The notes beneath the pieces were generated by a model. It was not told the origin of the DNA. It was given only the letters and a program-made list of their open reading frames with translations, and did not search any database. The translations under genes were made by a program, and so were the position numbers. Positions 1-7,900 of a stretch of 64,000 nt of DNA are shown here, piece after piece. This DNA is from a filamentous cyanobacterium CCT1 (GTDB lineage Bacteria > Cyanobacteriota > Cyanobacteriia > Phormidesmidales > Phormidesmidaceae). The DNA lies in the NCBI GenBank assembly GCA_003017855.1, contig PYER01000004.1, positions 1 through 64,000 on the forward strand. Direction: 5' to 3'. Each line of letters starts with the position of its first letter. Position 1 is the first letter of the stretch.

Positions 1-1
1 G

Positions 2-244
2 TTGGGGGGTGGGGCGCTGGGGCTGTCGGTCTTTTTAGAGGCTCGGCACGCTGCTGTCGATACAGGCATTGGTTTGCTGCTGCTCGGCCAGGGCGTAACC
101 GTGTTTGGCTGGCTGACCCTTTGGGAAGCTTTGGCCAACGTGCTCTGGCACTGGCGGCCCCTGTATCAGCAGCTGCGCATGAGCCAGCGATTGCAGAGCG
201 CGCCGCTAGAACTCACCACCCACCAGACCCTGACGATTACATAG
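2..244 (+). CDS. C-terminal end of a membrane protein, cut by the window edge
   Basis: The frame is open from the first bases, so the TTG used by the ORF track is probably internal and the true start lies outside the window. The visible 80 residues contain one hydrophobic stretch (about residues 20-45, rich in L, G and W) and then a polar tail, so it looks like the last membrane segment of an integral membrane protein. The stop lies 14 bases before the next gene, which suggests co-transcription. I do not recognise the family. Confidence 0.5.
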   Translation: MGGGALGLSVFLEARHAAVDTGIGLLLLGQGVTVFGWLTLWEALANVLWHWRPLYQQLRMSQRLQSAPLELTTHQTLTIT

Positions 245-258
245 AAACCAAGAATTTT

Positions 259-1113
259 ATGACTTCTACCGACAATCGTTTGACCAAACCCGCCGACTCC
301 CCAACCCTGATGCCGATCGCTCATCTGGACTGGGCCAGCAAAGAAACCATCCTGGCTCGAGCCAGCATTGTGGGTGAGCGCCTATCGCTCAAAACCCTGG
401 ACCGTACCGAGCTGTTGGCCACCAATCCACTCATTATTCGAGCTGGTGCCACGGGCTGTGCCGTACTGCTGCGTTACGGCGTCATTATTACCTTTGATCT
501 CGGTACCGATGAGGAAAATGCCCTGCTCAACATGCTGCGGCCCCACATTATTGAACCGATCGACTCAGCCATTTCAGAAGAACTGGCGATCGCCTTTCGA
601 CCCCAGGCCAAAGAGCGCCTGGAGGGCAGCGTGCTCTGGCTGCAAAGTTACAGCGCTGAGCGCCTGCAGGTGGTGGCCGAAGCCCTGGGCAAGAGCGTTG
701 TGTTGAACTATTACGAGATCGAGATTGCCGACATCTTTCAATCGCTCAAGCCCTTCACCATTGGCATTCAGGGTAAGAATGTGCGATCGCCCAAAGAAGA
801 AGACCTGCTCAACTACATTGGCGGCACCCTGCTGATTCAGCAAAAGATGTTTGGCATTGTGGAGGTGGGCGAAAAGCCCGACCCAGTTTGGGATGACCCC
901 ACCCTCGATCGCCTCTATCTCCGGCTTGAGGATGAATACGAGCTGCGGGAGCGATTGGTCATTTTGGAGCAAAAGCTGGCGCTGATTTCAAAGACGGTAG
1001 AAACGTCGCTCAACCTCCTGCAGCGCAACAGCAGCCACCGGGTAGAGTGGTACATTACGATTTTGATCGTGATTGAGATTGGGCTGGCCATCTACGAAAT
1101 TTTGACGCGATAG
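259..1113 (+). CDS. RMD1/DUF155 family protein
   Basis: The ORF-track start at 121 overlaps the previous gene; the ATG at 259 begins a natural N-terminus (MTSTDNRL) and gives 284 residues. The central part has the pattern of the RMD1/RMND1/Sif2 (DUF155) family: a mixed beta/alpha core followed by a charged segment (DRLYLRLEDEYELRERL). A single hydrophobic helix sits at the extreme C-terminus (YITILIVIEIGLAIYEIL), as is usual for this family, and implies tail anchoring in a membrane. Eukaryotic relatives act in mitochondria; the bacterial role is unknown. No strong ribosome binding site is visible, so translation may be coupled to the upstream gene. Confidence 0.8.
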   Translation: MTSTDNRLTKPADSPTLMPIAHLDWASKETILARASIVGERLSLKTLDRTELLATNPLIIRAGATGCAVLLRYGVIITFDLGTDEENALLNMLRPHIIEPIDSAISEELAIAFRPQAKERLEGSVLWLQSYSAERLQVVAEALGKSVVLNYYEIEIADIFQSLKPFTIGIQGKNVRSPKEEDLLNYIGGTLLIQQKMFGIVEVGEKPDPVWDDPTLDRLYLRLEDEYELRERLVILEQKLALISKTVETSLNLLQRNSSHRVEWYITILIVIEIGLAIYEILTR

Positions 1114-1135
1114 CAGAGTATTAATGGAGTAGGCG

Positions 1136-1963
1136 ATGGACATCCTCAAAATCGCGGCGTTTTCCGATGGCGATACCGGTGGCAACCCGGCGGGCGTGCT
1201 AATTGCTGATGCCCACCCCAGCGAAGCCGAGATGCGGCAAATTGCAGCAGAGGTCGGCTTTTCAGAAACGGCGTTTGCGGCCCCGGCTGGCTCTGGCTGG
1301 CGAGTGCGCTACTTTTCGCCCGAGTCTGAGGTGCCCTTCTGCGGCCACGCCACGATCGCTCTGGGGGCGGCTCTGGCCCTGCAGCAGGGCGACGGCGTGT
1401 TTCCCCTCAGCCTCAACGCCGCCGAGATCACCGTAGAGGGGCAGCGCAGCCCTCTGTCTGCCGCGCTGCAGTCGCCGCCTACGCGCAGTGCCGCCGCCCC
1501 GCCACAGCTGGTGGCCGACGTACTCAATTTATTTGGCTACAGCGAGGCCGACCTCGACCCCAAGCTGCCGCCTGCCCTGGCCCACGGCGGTGCCGACCAC
1601 CTGGTGCTGGGGCTTACAACCCGCGCCGCCCTCAGCGCCATGCGCTACGACCTGGCCGTCGGTCGCGACCTGATGAACCGCGAGGGCCTGGTCACCATCT
1701 GCTGGGTCTACGCCGAAACTCCGCAGCGGTTTCACACCCGCAACCCGTTCGCGTCGGGCGGCGTGTACGAAGACCCGGCAACCGGGGCGGCAACGGCGGC
1801 GCTGGCCGGGTACCTGCGCGATATCGGCTGGCCCCACGGCGGCGCGATCGAGGTTACTCAGGGCGAAGACATGGGCATGCGATCGCGCCTGCAGGCCGAA
1901 ATTTCGCCCACTCCCGGCAGCTCCATTCGGGTGTCGGGCACCGCTCGCCTGATGGAGAGCTAG
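1136..1963 (+). CDS. PhzF family isomerase/epimerase-like protein
   Basis: A 275-residue protein of usual PhzF length. It has the family's N-terminal motif with the catalytic glutamate (GFSETAF, Glu45), a glycine-rich GNPAGV loop, PFCGHAT in the first half-domain, and the second-half signature EDPATGAATAA. PhzF enzymes have two diaminopimelate-epimerase-like folds and catalyse isomerisation; PhzF itself acts on DHHA in phenazine synthesis. No phenazine genes are nearby, so the substrate is open and this is probably a general homologue. It starts 22 bases after the DUF155 gene on the same strand. The region is GC-rich and has long shadow ORFs, which I left out. Confidence 0.88.
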   Translation: MDILKIAAFSDGDTGGNPAGVLIADAHPSEAEMRQIAAEVGFSETAFAAPAGSGWRVRYFSPESEVPFCGHATIALGAALALQQGDGVFPLSLNAAEITVEGQRSPLSAALQSPPTRSAAAPPQLVADVLNLFGYSEADLDPKLPPALAHGGADHLVLGLTTRAALSAMRYDLAVGRDLMNREGLVTICWVYAETPQRFHTRNPFASGGVYEDPATGAATAALAGYLRDIGWPHGGAIEVTQGEDMGMRSRLQAEISPTPGSSIRVSGTARLMES

Positions 1964-2017
1964 GGCCGGGGTTGTGAATGAAAAACAGACCTCTAGTGCT
2001 CTGTCAAGCCTAAGGTC

Positions 2018-2050
2018 GTAGATTGGGTGGCGCGCTAGCAGAACTTAACA
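2018..2050 (+). repeat. Decayed half of a dispersed palindromic element
   Basis: The stretch GTAGATTGGGTGGCGCGC with the following CTAGCAGAAC is nearly identical to the reverse complement of the right arm of the palindrome at 62259-62334. Similarity fades after about 35 bases. It lies between convergent genes, the usual place for such small cyanobacterial repeats. Confidence 0.6.
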
Positions 2051-2099
2051 AGGCTGACTGCTAACAAGCTAGTTCCACCATCCCACTTCCCTTCACCCC

Positions 2100-2411
2100 T
2101 CACCCTTCACCCTTCGGCAAATACTTCACCAACGCCTTCATAACCTCATCAGGGCCAAACTGAAGGGGGCGATCGGCGTTGGGGGCTGAGAGAAAGTCTG
2201 TCCACTCGAAGATCTCGGCAAAGCCGAGTTGGTGCAGGGCAACAACGATGGAGCTGACGGACTGTTTGCTGCCGATGACGAGGATTTTGACGGGTTCGCG
2301 GTCGGGGTGGGGGTAGCTGTGGAGCTTGAGGGTGAGTTCGAGGTGGAGTGGCCCGGTGGTGTCGGGGTTGAGGATACGGGCACTGTAGCGGGCAGTAGGG
2401 TTGGATTGCAT
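2100..2411 (-). CDS. Hypothetical protein, about 103 residues
   Basis: The ATG at 2411 is chosen over the track start at 2447 because AGGAG lies at proper spacing just before it (GCAGGAGCTTGCTATG). The protein starts MQSNPTARYSARI. It has a beta-rich first half (LHLELTLKLHSYP) and a second half with a possible beta-alpha-beta unit (VKILVIGSKQSVSSIVVALHQLGF). No signal peptide or membrane segment is visible and I do not recognise the family. It is convergent with the PhzF gene and divergent from the XRE gene at 2523. Confidence 0.55.
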   Translation of the reverse strand: MQSNPTARYSARILNPDTTGPLHLELTLKLHSYPHPDREPVKILVIGSKQSVSSIVVALHQLGFAEIFEWTDFLSAPNADRPLQFGPDEVMKALVKYLPKGEG

Positions 2412-2522
2412 AGCAAGCTCCTGCTTTGGCGTCAAAATGGATGCCAAGATTATGGCGTCAGTTTTGACTACGTCAACCCTTTAGATGCTGGAGAGAATAT
2501 GATCCTCTGAAAAGATAGGGGC

Positions 2523-2750
2523 ATGGGAAAAGCCGGAGCCGCCCTCAAGCAAGTGCTTGAGACTTACAACATCAGCCAGTACAGCCTTGCCGCCGTGCTG
2601 GATGTTGAGCGCAATAATGTGTACCGATGGGCGAATGAGAAGCGCGACCCGTCGGCAGAAACAGTAGTTGAAGTTGTCCGAGCACTTAAATCAATGAATC
2701 CTGAAGCGGCTGAGACGTTTGTCAAGCTTTATTTAGGCAACGAAATCTGA
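2523..2750 (+). CDS. Small XRE-type helix-turn-helix regulator
   Basis: A 75-residue protein consisting almost only of a helix-turn-helix of the Cro/XRE type: residues 8-55 include ISQYSLAAVLDVERNNVYRWANEKRDPS, with the recognition helix around NNVYRWA, then a short helix. This is the size of phage-like or toxin-antitoxin-linked repressors. It opens the accessory region that runs to the tRNA-Cys gene and could control neighbouring genes, but no partner is adjacent. Upstream lies AT-richer sequence with AAAAGATAGGGGC just before the ATG. The HTH call is firm; its target is unknown. Confidence 0.75.
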   Translation: MGKAGAALKQVLETYNISQYSLAAVLDVERNNVYRWANEKRDPSAETVVEVVRALKSMNPEAAETFVKLYLGNEI

Positions 2751-2828
2751 CCTATCCGTAGGGAAAAGAAGTCCCAACGTTCTAGGGGTTAAGTATTAAC
2801 GCGGACAGGGCACTGGTTAAGCCCTACT

Positions 2829-3017
2829 GAGAACCCGCAAACGGAAACACAGAACTACTTTGCCCTTAAGCAGAACTATTTAGCGACTAACGAGAACTAA
2901 TTTACGCTTAAGCAGAACTGATTAGCGATTACACAGAACTATTTAGCGACTAACGAGAACTGGTTTACGCTTAAGCAGAACTGGTTAACGACTACACAGA
3001 ACTGGTTAGCGACTAAC
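2829..3017 (+). repeat. 21-bp tandem repeat array, nine units with a 63-bp higher-order period
   Basis: Nine consecutive 21-bp units in perfect register, each beginning CAGAACT or GAGAACT (the first is degenerate) and ending ACTAAC, CTTAAG or TTACA. The last seven units follow a three-type cycle, so a 63-bp block repeats (2871-2933, 2934-2996, then a partial copy). The units at 2871 and 2934 are identical. There are no unique spacers, so it is not CRISPR, and no long ORF covers it. It fills most of the 462-base gap between the XRE and DUF433 genes; the rest of that gap shows nothing I recognise. Confidence 0.9.
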
Positions 3018-3212
3018 CAGTAGGCATTAATCCGGTTTGCTTATGTATTAAGCGTTAAGGTATAAGCGAGCGTGGGTAGGGAGTAGGCGATCGTAGCTAA
3101 GGAGAACTGCTCAAAGCTGAGATAGAAGCTTTAGGGTGCTGGGACTGGGCGATGTTCATTTCATGATGGTGTCGCGATACGATAGGAGTAGGTTCACATC
3201 AGGGAAAGGTGA

Positions 3213-3416
3213 ATGTTACAAGACGCTTCGATTATAAGTACGTCACCTGAGGTAATGAGTGGGACGCCTGTGTTTGCAGGTACCCGAGTGCCTATCGCCA
3301 CGCTGTTTGACTATCTCAATGCGGGTGAGTCGGTTGACGATTTTTTAGAAGGCTTTCCGACGGTAAAGCGGGCGGCGGTGTTTTGTCTACTGGAAGAAGC
3401 CGGTAAGCAACAGTAG
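3213..3416 (+). CDS. DUF433 family protein (orphan antitoxin-like)
   Basis: A 67-residue protein with the DUF433 pattern: SPEVMSGTPVFAGTRVPIATLFDYL, then a short helical second half ending in LLEEAGKQQ. DUF433 proteins have a winged-helix-like fold and usually pair with a DUF5615 PIN-like toxin encoded directly downstream. Here no DUF5615 frame follows; the next gene begins 85 bases later and is a different antitoxin type. It is therefore probably an orphan antitoxin. GGGAAAGGTG precedes the ATG. Confidence 0.82.
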   Translation: MLQDASIISTSPEVMSGTPVFAGTRVPIATLFDYLNAGESVDDFLEGFPTVKRAAVFCLLEEAGKQQ

Positions 3417-3501
3417 TCGTATTAGAGTAACGGGACTGAGGCCATGTTTGAGTTAGCCTCTGATATGGGCCATTGAGATTTGTTGTAGTGGGGTTTAAGC
3501 A

Positions 3502-3714
3502 ATGGAAGATAGTCTCACAATTCTACTTACACCAGAACTCAGGGCAGCAGTAGATCGGCTGACCGAAACCGAGGGGCTATCGCCGGAGGGGCTAGTTCAG
3601 AGGGCTTTGCAAGAGTTTGTCTTTGTGCATCAGTTCAGGTCGCTGCGGGAGCAGCTTTTGCAAAAGGCGCAGGCTGACTATACAGACAATGACATCTTTG
3701 AGATGGTGTCATGA
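3502..3714 (+). CDS. Antitoxin-like protein of a decayed PIN toxin module
   Basis: A 70-residue protein with an N-terminal strand and helices (SLTILLTPELRAAVDRLTETEGLSPEGLVQRAL) resembling ribbon-helix-helix antitoxins, then an acidic tail suited to toxin binding. Its stop codon overlaps the ATG of the PIN remnant at 3711 (ATGA-type junction), the normal arrangement of a translationally coupled antitoxin-toxin pair. The antitoxin frame is intact although the toxin is destroyed. Confidence 0.65.
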   Translation: MEDSLTILLTPELRAAVDRLTETEGLSPEGLVQRALQEFVFVHQFRSLREQLLQKAQADYTDNDIFEMVS

Positions 3715-3855
3715 AGCTGGTATTGGATACTAATTTGAATCGCGGGTAATGTATCCTGCATCGTCACAGGTGATAAGGATCTGCTAACACTCGGCGTGTT
3801 TGAAACCATCGATATCCTGCTACCAGAGATTTTGCAGCTTACGAGGATCGGCTAG
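3711..3855 (+). pseudogene. PIN-domain (VapC-like) toxin remnant
   Basis: The frame from the ATG at 3711 reads MKLVLDTNL, the classic PIN start with its first catalytic aspartate, and stops after 12 codons. About 10 bases further, in a different frame, the C-terminal PIN signature continues (CIVTGDKDLLTLG, then IDILLPEIL) to a stop at 3853. Roughly 80 central residues are missing and the two ends are out of frame. This is an internal deletion plus frameshift, so the toxin cannot be active. Known of the family: PIN toxins are RNases whose first and later acidic residues bind metal. Confidence 0.8.
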
Positions 3856-3958
3856 CTTCTGGTTGAAAATGGCGGCACTGTGCCCTTTGTCAGTGAATGT
3901 ATTGGGTGGTGGGAATTGCCCACCCTACTCACTCTAGTACTGAGTCCTTGCCAAGAAT

Positions 3959-6493
3959 TTATTTCTTTTGATAGTATTTTTCAGAATACTCCGTCCTAAG
4001 AGAATTAATGTCAAGCTTATGGATGCCTAGCCATTCTTGAATCTTTTGATCGCCAATATCATTTGTTTTATAATCTTTGAATTCCTTAAAGAAAGAAGTT
4101 ACACTGCTTTTTAGACTCCTAAGCTTTCCTTTTCGCATAATTTCTGTTTCATATGCGAAATTACCCTGGTTTGAAGCAGTTTTAGTCGGAATAACCAGAA
4201 TCCTTTTAACTTTATTAGTTTTGTATTCTTGCTCAAACCAAGCGCAATGATTATTAAATTGTCCGATTTCACTTTTCGAGATCTCATTTCTTGAATCATC
4301 AACTTCGCTTTTACATTCAAACAAGAAATACTCATTCTCGACACAGCACCATAGGTTATCAGGACCTTTCTTAAATTCCTTATCTGGTCGTTGGCTTAGA
4401 AAACCAATCACTGATCCCAGTTCTTGCAATGACCGCTCAAATTTCTCAGCAGATTCACCAAAACTTAGAGAGGAAAGAATTGCGTTTACTGATAAAGCTA
4501 GTTCCTCATAGCTCTCAAATGAACCAACCCAATCTCTTATTATTTTTACTCGGCTTTCGTTAATATAGCTTAATTTTTTATAGCTTATTCCTTCCTGGGG
4601 TTTGAGCAGTTGCATGTTACTTTTAAATGCACTGATCTGGGTTTTAATTGCATCAAGTCTACTGATTTTATGTTTATACCTAGCAAGAGTTTGAAGATGC
4701 CAGCCTTTTTCCAAAATATCGTCTGTGCAGTGTTCGTCTATAATCTTTTGGATGAAAGCAATAGCCTCTTCAGGCTCACCTCGGAAAAAGCTTTCCTCAG
4801 CTTTTCTCTCAAGCTCTAAAATATCTATAATTTTTGATATTGGGTCGTCTCCTAGAATAGCTGAATCCATTTCATGTTTATAAAACTCCTTCCAACCATC
4901 TTCCCTTCTTAAGCATTGATTAATCAAATCTTTGATTATCTTAAAAGGCTCATCTCTGTATTGTTCATCTTCTTCCCTAGAGAGCTGGATAATCTCAAAT
5001 CCAATATCTATTTGCTTTTTGGTCTGAGAAGAAAAGTATTTACTAGAAGATGAGCTTTTGATGAATTTTACTAAATCATTGCCAACAAGCAAAATAACAC
5101 TATAGTCCTTTTCTCCTCTAACGCTCCTTCCTAAGCCCTGCTCAATTTTTTGGGCAGTCTTTGTATTTATAATCTCACTTGTAGAACGACAAGATTCTTC
5201 GTACCTTTCCGTTAGAGATTCTGCGAATGGACAAGAATCAAGGATAAGAATGCGACATGCATCATCAGGCAAGTCTATGCCATCATATTTGTTGGCAAAA
5301 ACCACGGTCTTTTGAGTGTTGCCTGTTTTTAATTTGCTAACTTCTAAAAAAATGTTGTGTCTATCCGCAATTACTGACCCTAGTTCTTTATAAAAATTCG
5401 TTTTTTTGCCGCTTGGAGTAATGACAACTATCCCTGGCTTAAAGTCCTCATGCGGTTTAGCGAATTTATTGATGATTAAGTTCCTATCTAGATTCTCATG
5501 TATTAAAGATGGAATGAGAATCATTTTTTCGCCAGACCATTTTTCTTTCTCTGAGACAAGCGGACTTTTGACAGCTTTAGAATTTAAGCCTAAGCCTTTT
5601 ATGAAAAAAGAGTCATTTTGCGTCGTAGCTGACATCAGAACTCTATGAGAAGCTTGTGTGAAAGTTCCAAAACTATTGATAGGGTTTAGGAAGGTAGATA
5701 TTTCTACTTCTTTACCACTAAAAAAACATTGGCAATTTTCAATATTGTCTTTGATCGCAGGCCATGCAAACTTAACACTTAGATCTTCAAGGTGTTTTAA
5801 TAAGATTTTTAAGACTTCGGATTTCTTGTCTTGCCAGCTCCAGTATGGCACAGGAAGCAAAGTGTTATACTCGCCACTTTCTATTTCCAAAAAACTTCCT
5901 TCTCCCTGCTCTCTTAAATCATCTTCAAAGAGTCGGAACAGTTTTTTGTAGAGATCGTTATCTTGCTTAGCTTTGATCTTAAAGGATTCGCTTATGGAGT
6001 CTATGCAAGCATGAGAATCATCTATAACAATTGATTCAACTTTTTCATGTTTTCCCCCAAACCCAAATTTTGACCTTCCATTAAAGACTTTTTGAACGTG
6101 AGTGACTAATATATTTTCTGAATTTTGAAATGAATCTGGCAAAACATTATCTTCTCCAACGACAGAATAGGGTATTCCAAATTTCTCTGCTTCTTGGCAA
6201 GTCTGCTGAACCAAGTATATGTTAGGGCATATGTATAAGCAAGGGCCTTTCCCTTCATTCAGTCTTGATTGAAGTATTAGCAATCCAATCAAGGTCTTGC
6301 CTTTGCCAGTATGAAGCTTTATGATTAAGTCTTTGTCTTCTTTGCGACTTTCCCACCATTTGTTTAGTATTTCTTTCTGAACTTCACGTAGTTCTCCTGT
6401 TTCACTTTTTCTATCTAAAGAATCATAGATTTCAATTGGATTCGTTTTCTTCTCAATTGATTTTAAGCCTAATCTTTTTTTGAAATCAATCAT
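3959..6493 (-). CDS. SF2 helicase fused to a PD-(D/E)XK-type nuclease domain, candidate defence protein
   Basis: An 844-residue protein, far more AT-rich than its neighbours. Helicase motifs: Walker A HTGKGKT (residues 61-67), Walker B variant IDDSH (about 157-161; DDSH instead of DEAH), SAT motif in VLMSATTQ, GIDLPDD, and the arginine-finger motif QGLGRSVRGEKDY, giving a Rad3/DinG-like flavour. A helical middle follows. Near the C-terminus, GPDNLW (Asp712) and FLFECKSE (Glu726-x-Lys728) form a D-(14)-ExK pattern typical of restriction-like nuclease folds. AGAGG precedes the ATG at good spacing. It lies 59 bases downstream of the SBD-HNH gene, probably in one operon. Base composition suggests recent transfer. 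The nuclease call rests on motifs only. Confidence 0.78.
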   Translation of the reverse strand: MIDFKKRLGLKSIEKKTNPIEIYDSLDRKSETGELREVQKEILNKWWESRKEDKDLIIKLHTGKGKTLIGLLILQSRLNEGKGPCLYICPNIYLVQQTCQEAEKFGIPYSVVGEDNVLPDSFQNSENILVTHVQKVFNGRSKFGFGGKHEKVESIVIDDSHACIDSISESFKIKAKQDNDLYKKLFRLFEDDLREQGEGSFLEIESGEYNTLLPVPYWSWQDKKSEVLKILLKHLEDLSVKFAWPAIKDNIENCQCFFSGKEVEISTFLNPINSFGTFTQASHRVLMSATTQNDSFFIKGLGLNSKAVKSPLVSEKEKWSGEKMILIPSLIHENLDRNLIINKFAKPHEDFKPGIVVITPSGKKTNFYKELGSVIADRHNIFLEVSKLKTGNTQKTVVFANKYDGIDLPDDACRILILDSCPFAESLTERYEESCRSTSEIINTKTAQKIEQGLGRSVRGEKDYSVILLVGNDLVKFIKSSSSSKYFSSQTKKQIDIGFEIIQLSREEDEQYRDEPFKIIKDLINQCLRREDGWKEFYKHEMDSAILGDDPISKIIDILELERKAEESFFRGEPEEAIAFIQKIIDEHCTDDILEKGWHLQTLARYKHKISRLDAIKTQISAFKSNMQLLKPQEGISYKKLSYINESRVKIIRDWVGSFESYEELALSVNAILSSLSFGESAEKFERSLQELGSVIGFLSQRPDKEFKKGPDNLWCCVENEYFLFECKSEVDDSRNEISKSEIGQFNNHCAWFEQEYKTNKVKRILVIPTKTASNQGNFAYETEIMRKGKLRSLKSSVTSFFKEFKDYKTNDIGDQKIQEWLGIHKLDINSLRTEYSEKYYQKK

Positions 6494-6552
6494 TGCGTAT
6501 CCTCTTAGAGTAAATTTTATTGGATTTGATAAATGAAGTCTTTTGGGAATGA

Positions 6553-7512
6553 TCAGGAAAGGTTCCAGTTTTCTCTATGCCATCTTAAGCTCTCTAGGCT
6601 TGGCATGTTTTTTTGATCCTTTGGTAAGTTAATTTTCTCACCGCCAAACTCATTCATCCTTCGACTCTCTATTGCGGCATCTTCCGTGAACCTGTCCGAT
6701 GGGATCAAGATTCGGTAGTTGTCATCCACCCCAAACCAGCCGTGGTCAAACGCCCAGTGGTGGTTCTTACACAGCGCCAGCCCATTCACAAAGCGATCAT
6801 CCCTAAACTCAGCAAACGGCTTAATATGGGCACCATCCACAATGTCTTGCCCATCCGCACTAATAATCCTCAACCCACAAAACGCGCAGCGCTGGTCATA
6901 GAGCGACACCACAATCTTGCGAAACGCTCCATTCCTGACAACAATATTCTCCTCATCCTTCAGGTCTTCAACCCTGTAGGTCGCCCCACCCTCCCGCAAA
7001 AGCTGAGTTTTCACCAGCTCAAACTCATCGATTAATGATAGCTGCTCAATCTCGTTCGAGCGGCCAGCAAACCAGCTATCAATCAGCACCCGTAGCAAAA
7101 TCACCCGCTGCCCTGGGTCTTGCAAAATCGCAAACAGCTCCGGGTCTAGCCACGCATACTGCACCATACGCCGCACCGCCGTCACCCCCTTGCGGCCCAG
7201 CCCCGTCGGCGTTGCCGTTTCACTATCTGGGTAAAACGCCAGGTGCCAAAACCCATCCCCCGTCAAATGCACAAACGGCAGCGAAATATCCGAGCGGTGA
7301 TCGGTTCTAACCAGACTTCGCCAGTACTTCAAAAACGTCGAAATTAGCTCCGGCGACAGCGGCACCTGATTCAACCGCATCTTGCCCTGCTCAATCAGCT
7401 CCATCACCGAAATCAACAGCACAGGCTTGTGTGGCGCAGCCCCGCGCTCCCGGTGCCGGTTGACGTTCAGCTTTGCAAACTTTTTGGCGTAGTATGGCAG
7501 GTCTTTCGGCAT
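6553..7512 (-). CDS. HNH endonuclease with sulfur-binding-domain-like N-terminus (ScoMcrA/SBD type)
   Basis: A 319-residue protein. Residues 1-170 follow the pattern of the DNA sulfur-binding domain of ScoMcrA-type enzymes: FAKLNVNRHRERGAAPHKPVLL, then PFVHLTGDGFWHL, QYAWLDPELF and a C-terminal helix RVLIDSWF. Residues 205-265 are an HNH nuclease with metal-binding cysteines (CAFC, 209-212), the catalytic GAHI histidine (229) and LCKNHHWAFDHGWF. Such enzymes cut DNA carrying phosphorothioate or other modifications. It is more GC-rich than the downstream helicase. A decayed copy of its N-terminal domain lies directly upstream. Modification specificity is inferred, not visible. Confidence 0.82.
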   Translation of the reverse strand: MPKDLPYYAKKFAKLNVNRHRERGAAPHKPVLLISVMELIEQGKMRLNQVPLSPELISTFLKYWRSLVRTDHRSDISLPFVHLTGDGFWHLAFYPDSETATPTGLGRKGVTAVRRMVQYAWLDPELFAILQDPGQRVILLRVLIDSWFAGRSNEIEQLSLIDEFELVKTQLLREGGATYRVEDLKDEENIVVRNGAFRKIVVSLYDQRCAFCGLRIISADGQDIVDGAHIKPFAEFRDDRFVNGLALCKNHHWAFDHGWFGVDDNYRILIPSDRFTEDAAIESRRMNEFGGEKINLPKDQKNMPSLESLRWHRENWNLS

Positions 7513-7900
7513 CGTTCAGCCAGAGGGGGCTTCCAGCGCAAGGCTTCCTTCAGCCTGTCCAGATACAGGCCGTAGGCTTCTCCAAAGTAGCCCGGCAGGT
7601 CTTGAAATTCATCGGTTAGTGAAATTTCCTTAACCTCAGCCAGTCGGCCAGGAAACCAGCGGCCCACCAAAACCGCCAATAAGCTCTCCCGGTAAGTAGT
7701 GGCTTGCCAAAAATCAAACAGGTCTTCATCCACGTAGGCGTAGGCGATCGTCTCCTTGACCTCCGCCATTGCCCTCAGCTTCACCTTGGCCGCCAGCCCT
7801 GTTTCAAACCTGGGTAATAGCTCTGCGATCGCTGCATCACCGCAGCAGCAAGACCGGCTGGTGGAGTGCTGTGGGCGCGATCAACCCGCAACCGCTTACC
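7467..7900 (-). pseudogene. Decayed SBD-like domain, relic of a second copy of the HNH gene
   Basis: The 105-residue ORF at 7467-7784 contains AYAYVDEDLFDFWQ, LLAVLVGRWFPGR and ISLTDEF, which align with QYAWLDPELFAILQ, LLRVLIDSWFAGR and LSLIDEF of the adjacent SBD-HNH protein. Further upstream on the same strand, in shifted frames, lie LRVDRAHS and LHQPVLLL, matching the family's N-terminal LNVNRHRE and PHKPVLL. The domain's middle is missing and at least one frameshift separates the parts. No HNH half remains. The 3' end overlaps the intact gene's start by 46 bases. Confidence 0.68.

Noticed and set aside
2000-2520. Direct repeat of the tRNA-Cys 3' end as the far attachment site
   Set aside because: No copy of the GGCGACACCCGGATTCGAAC sequence was seen at the left side of the island.
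2829-3017. CRISPR array
   Set aside because: The units are contiguous with no unique spacers and there are no cas genes; this is a plain tandem repeat.
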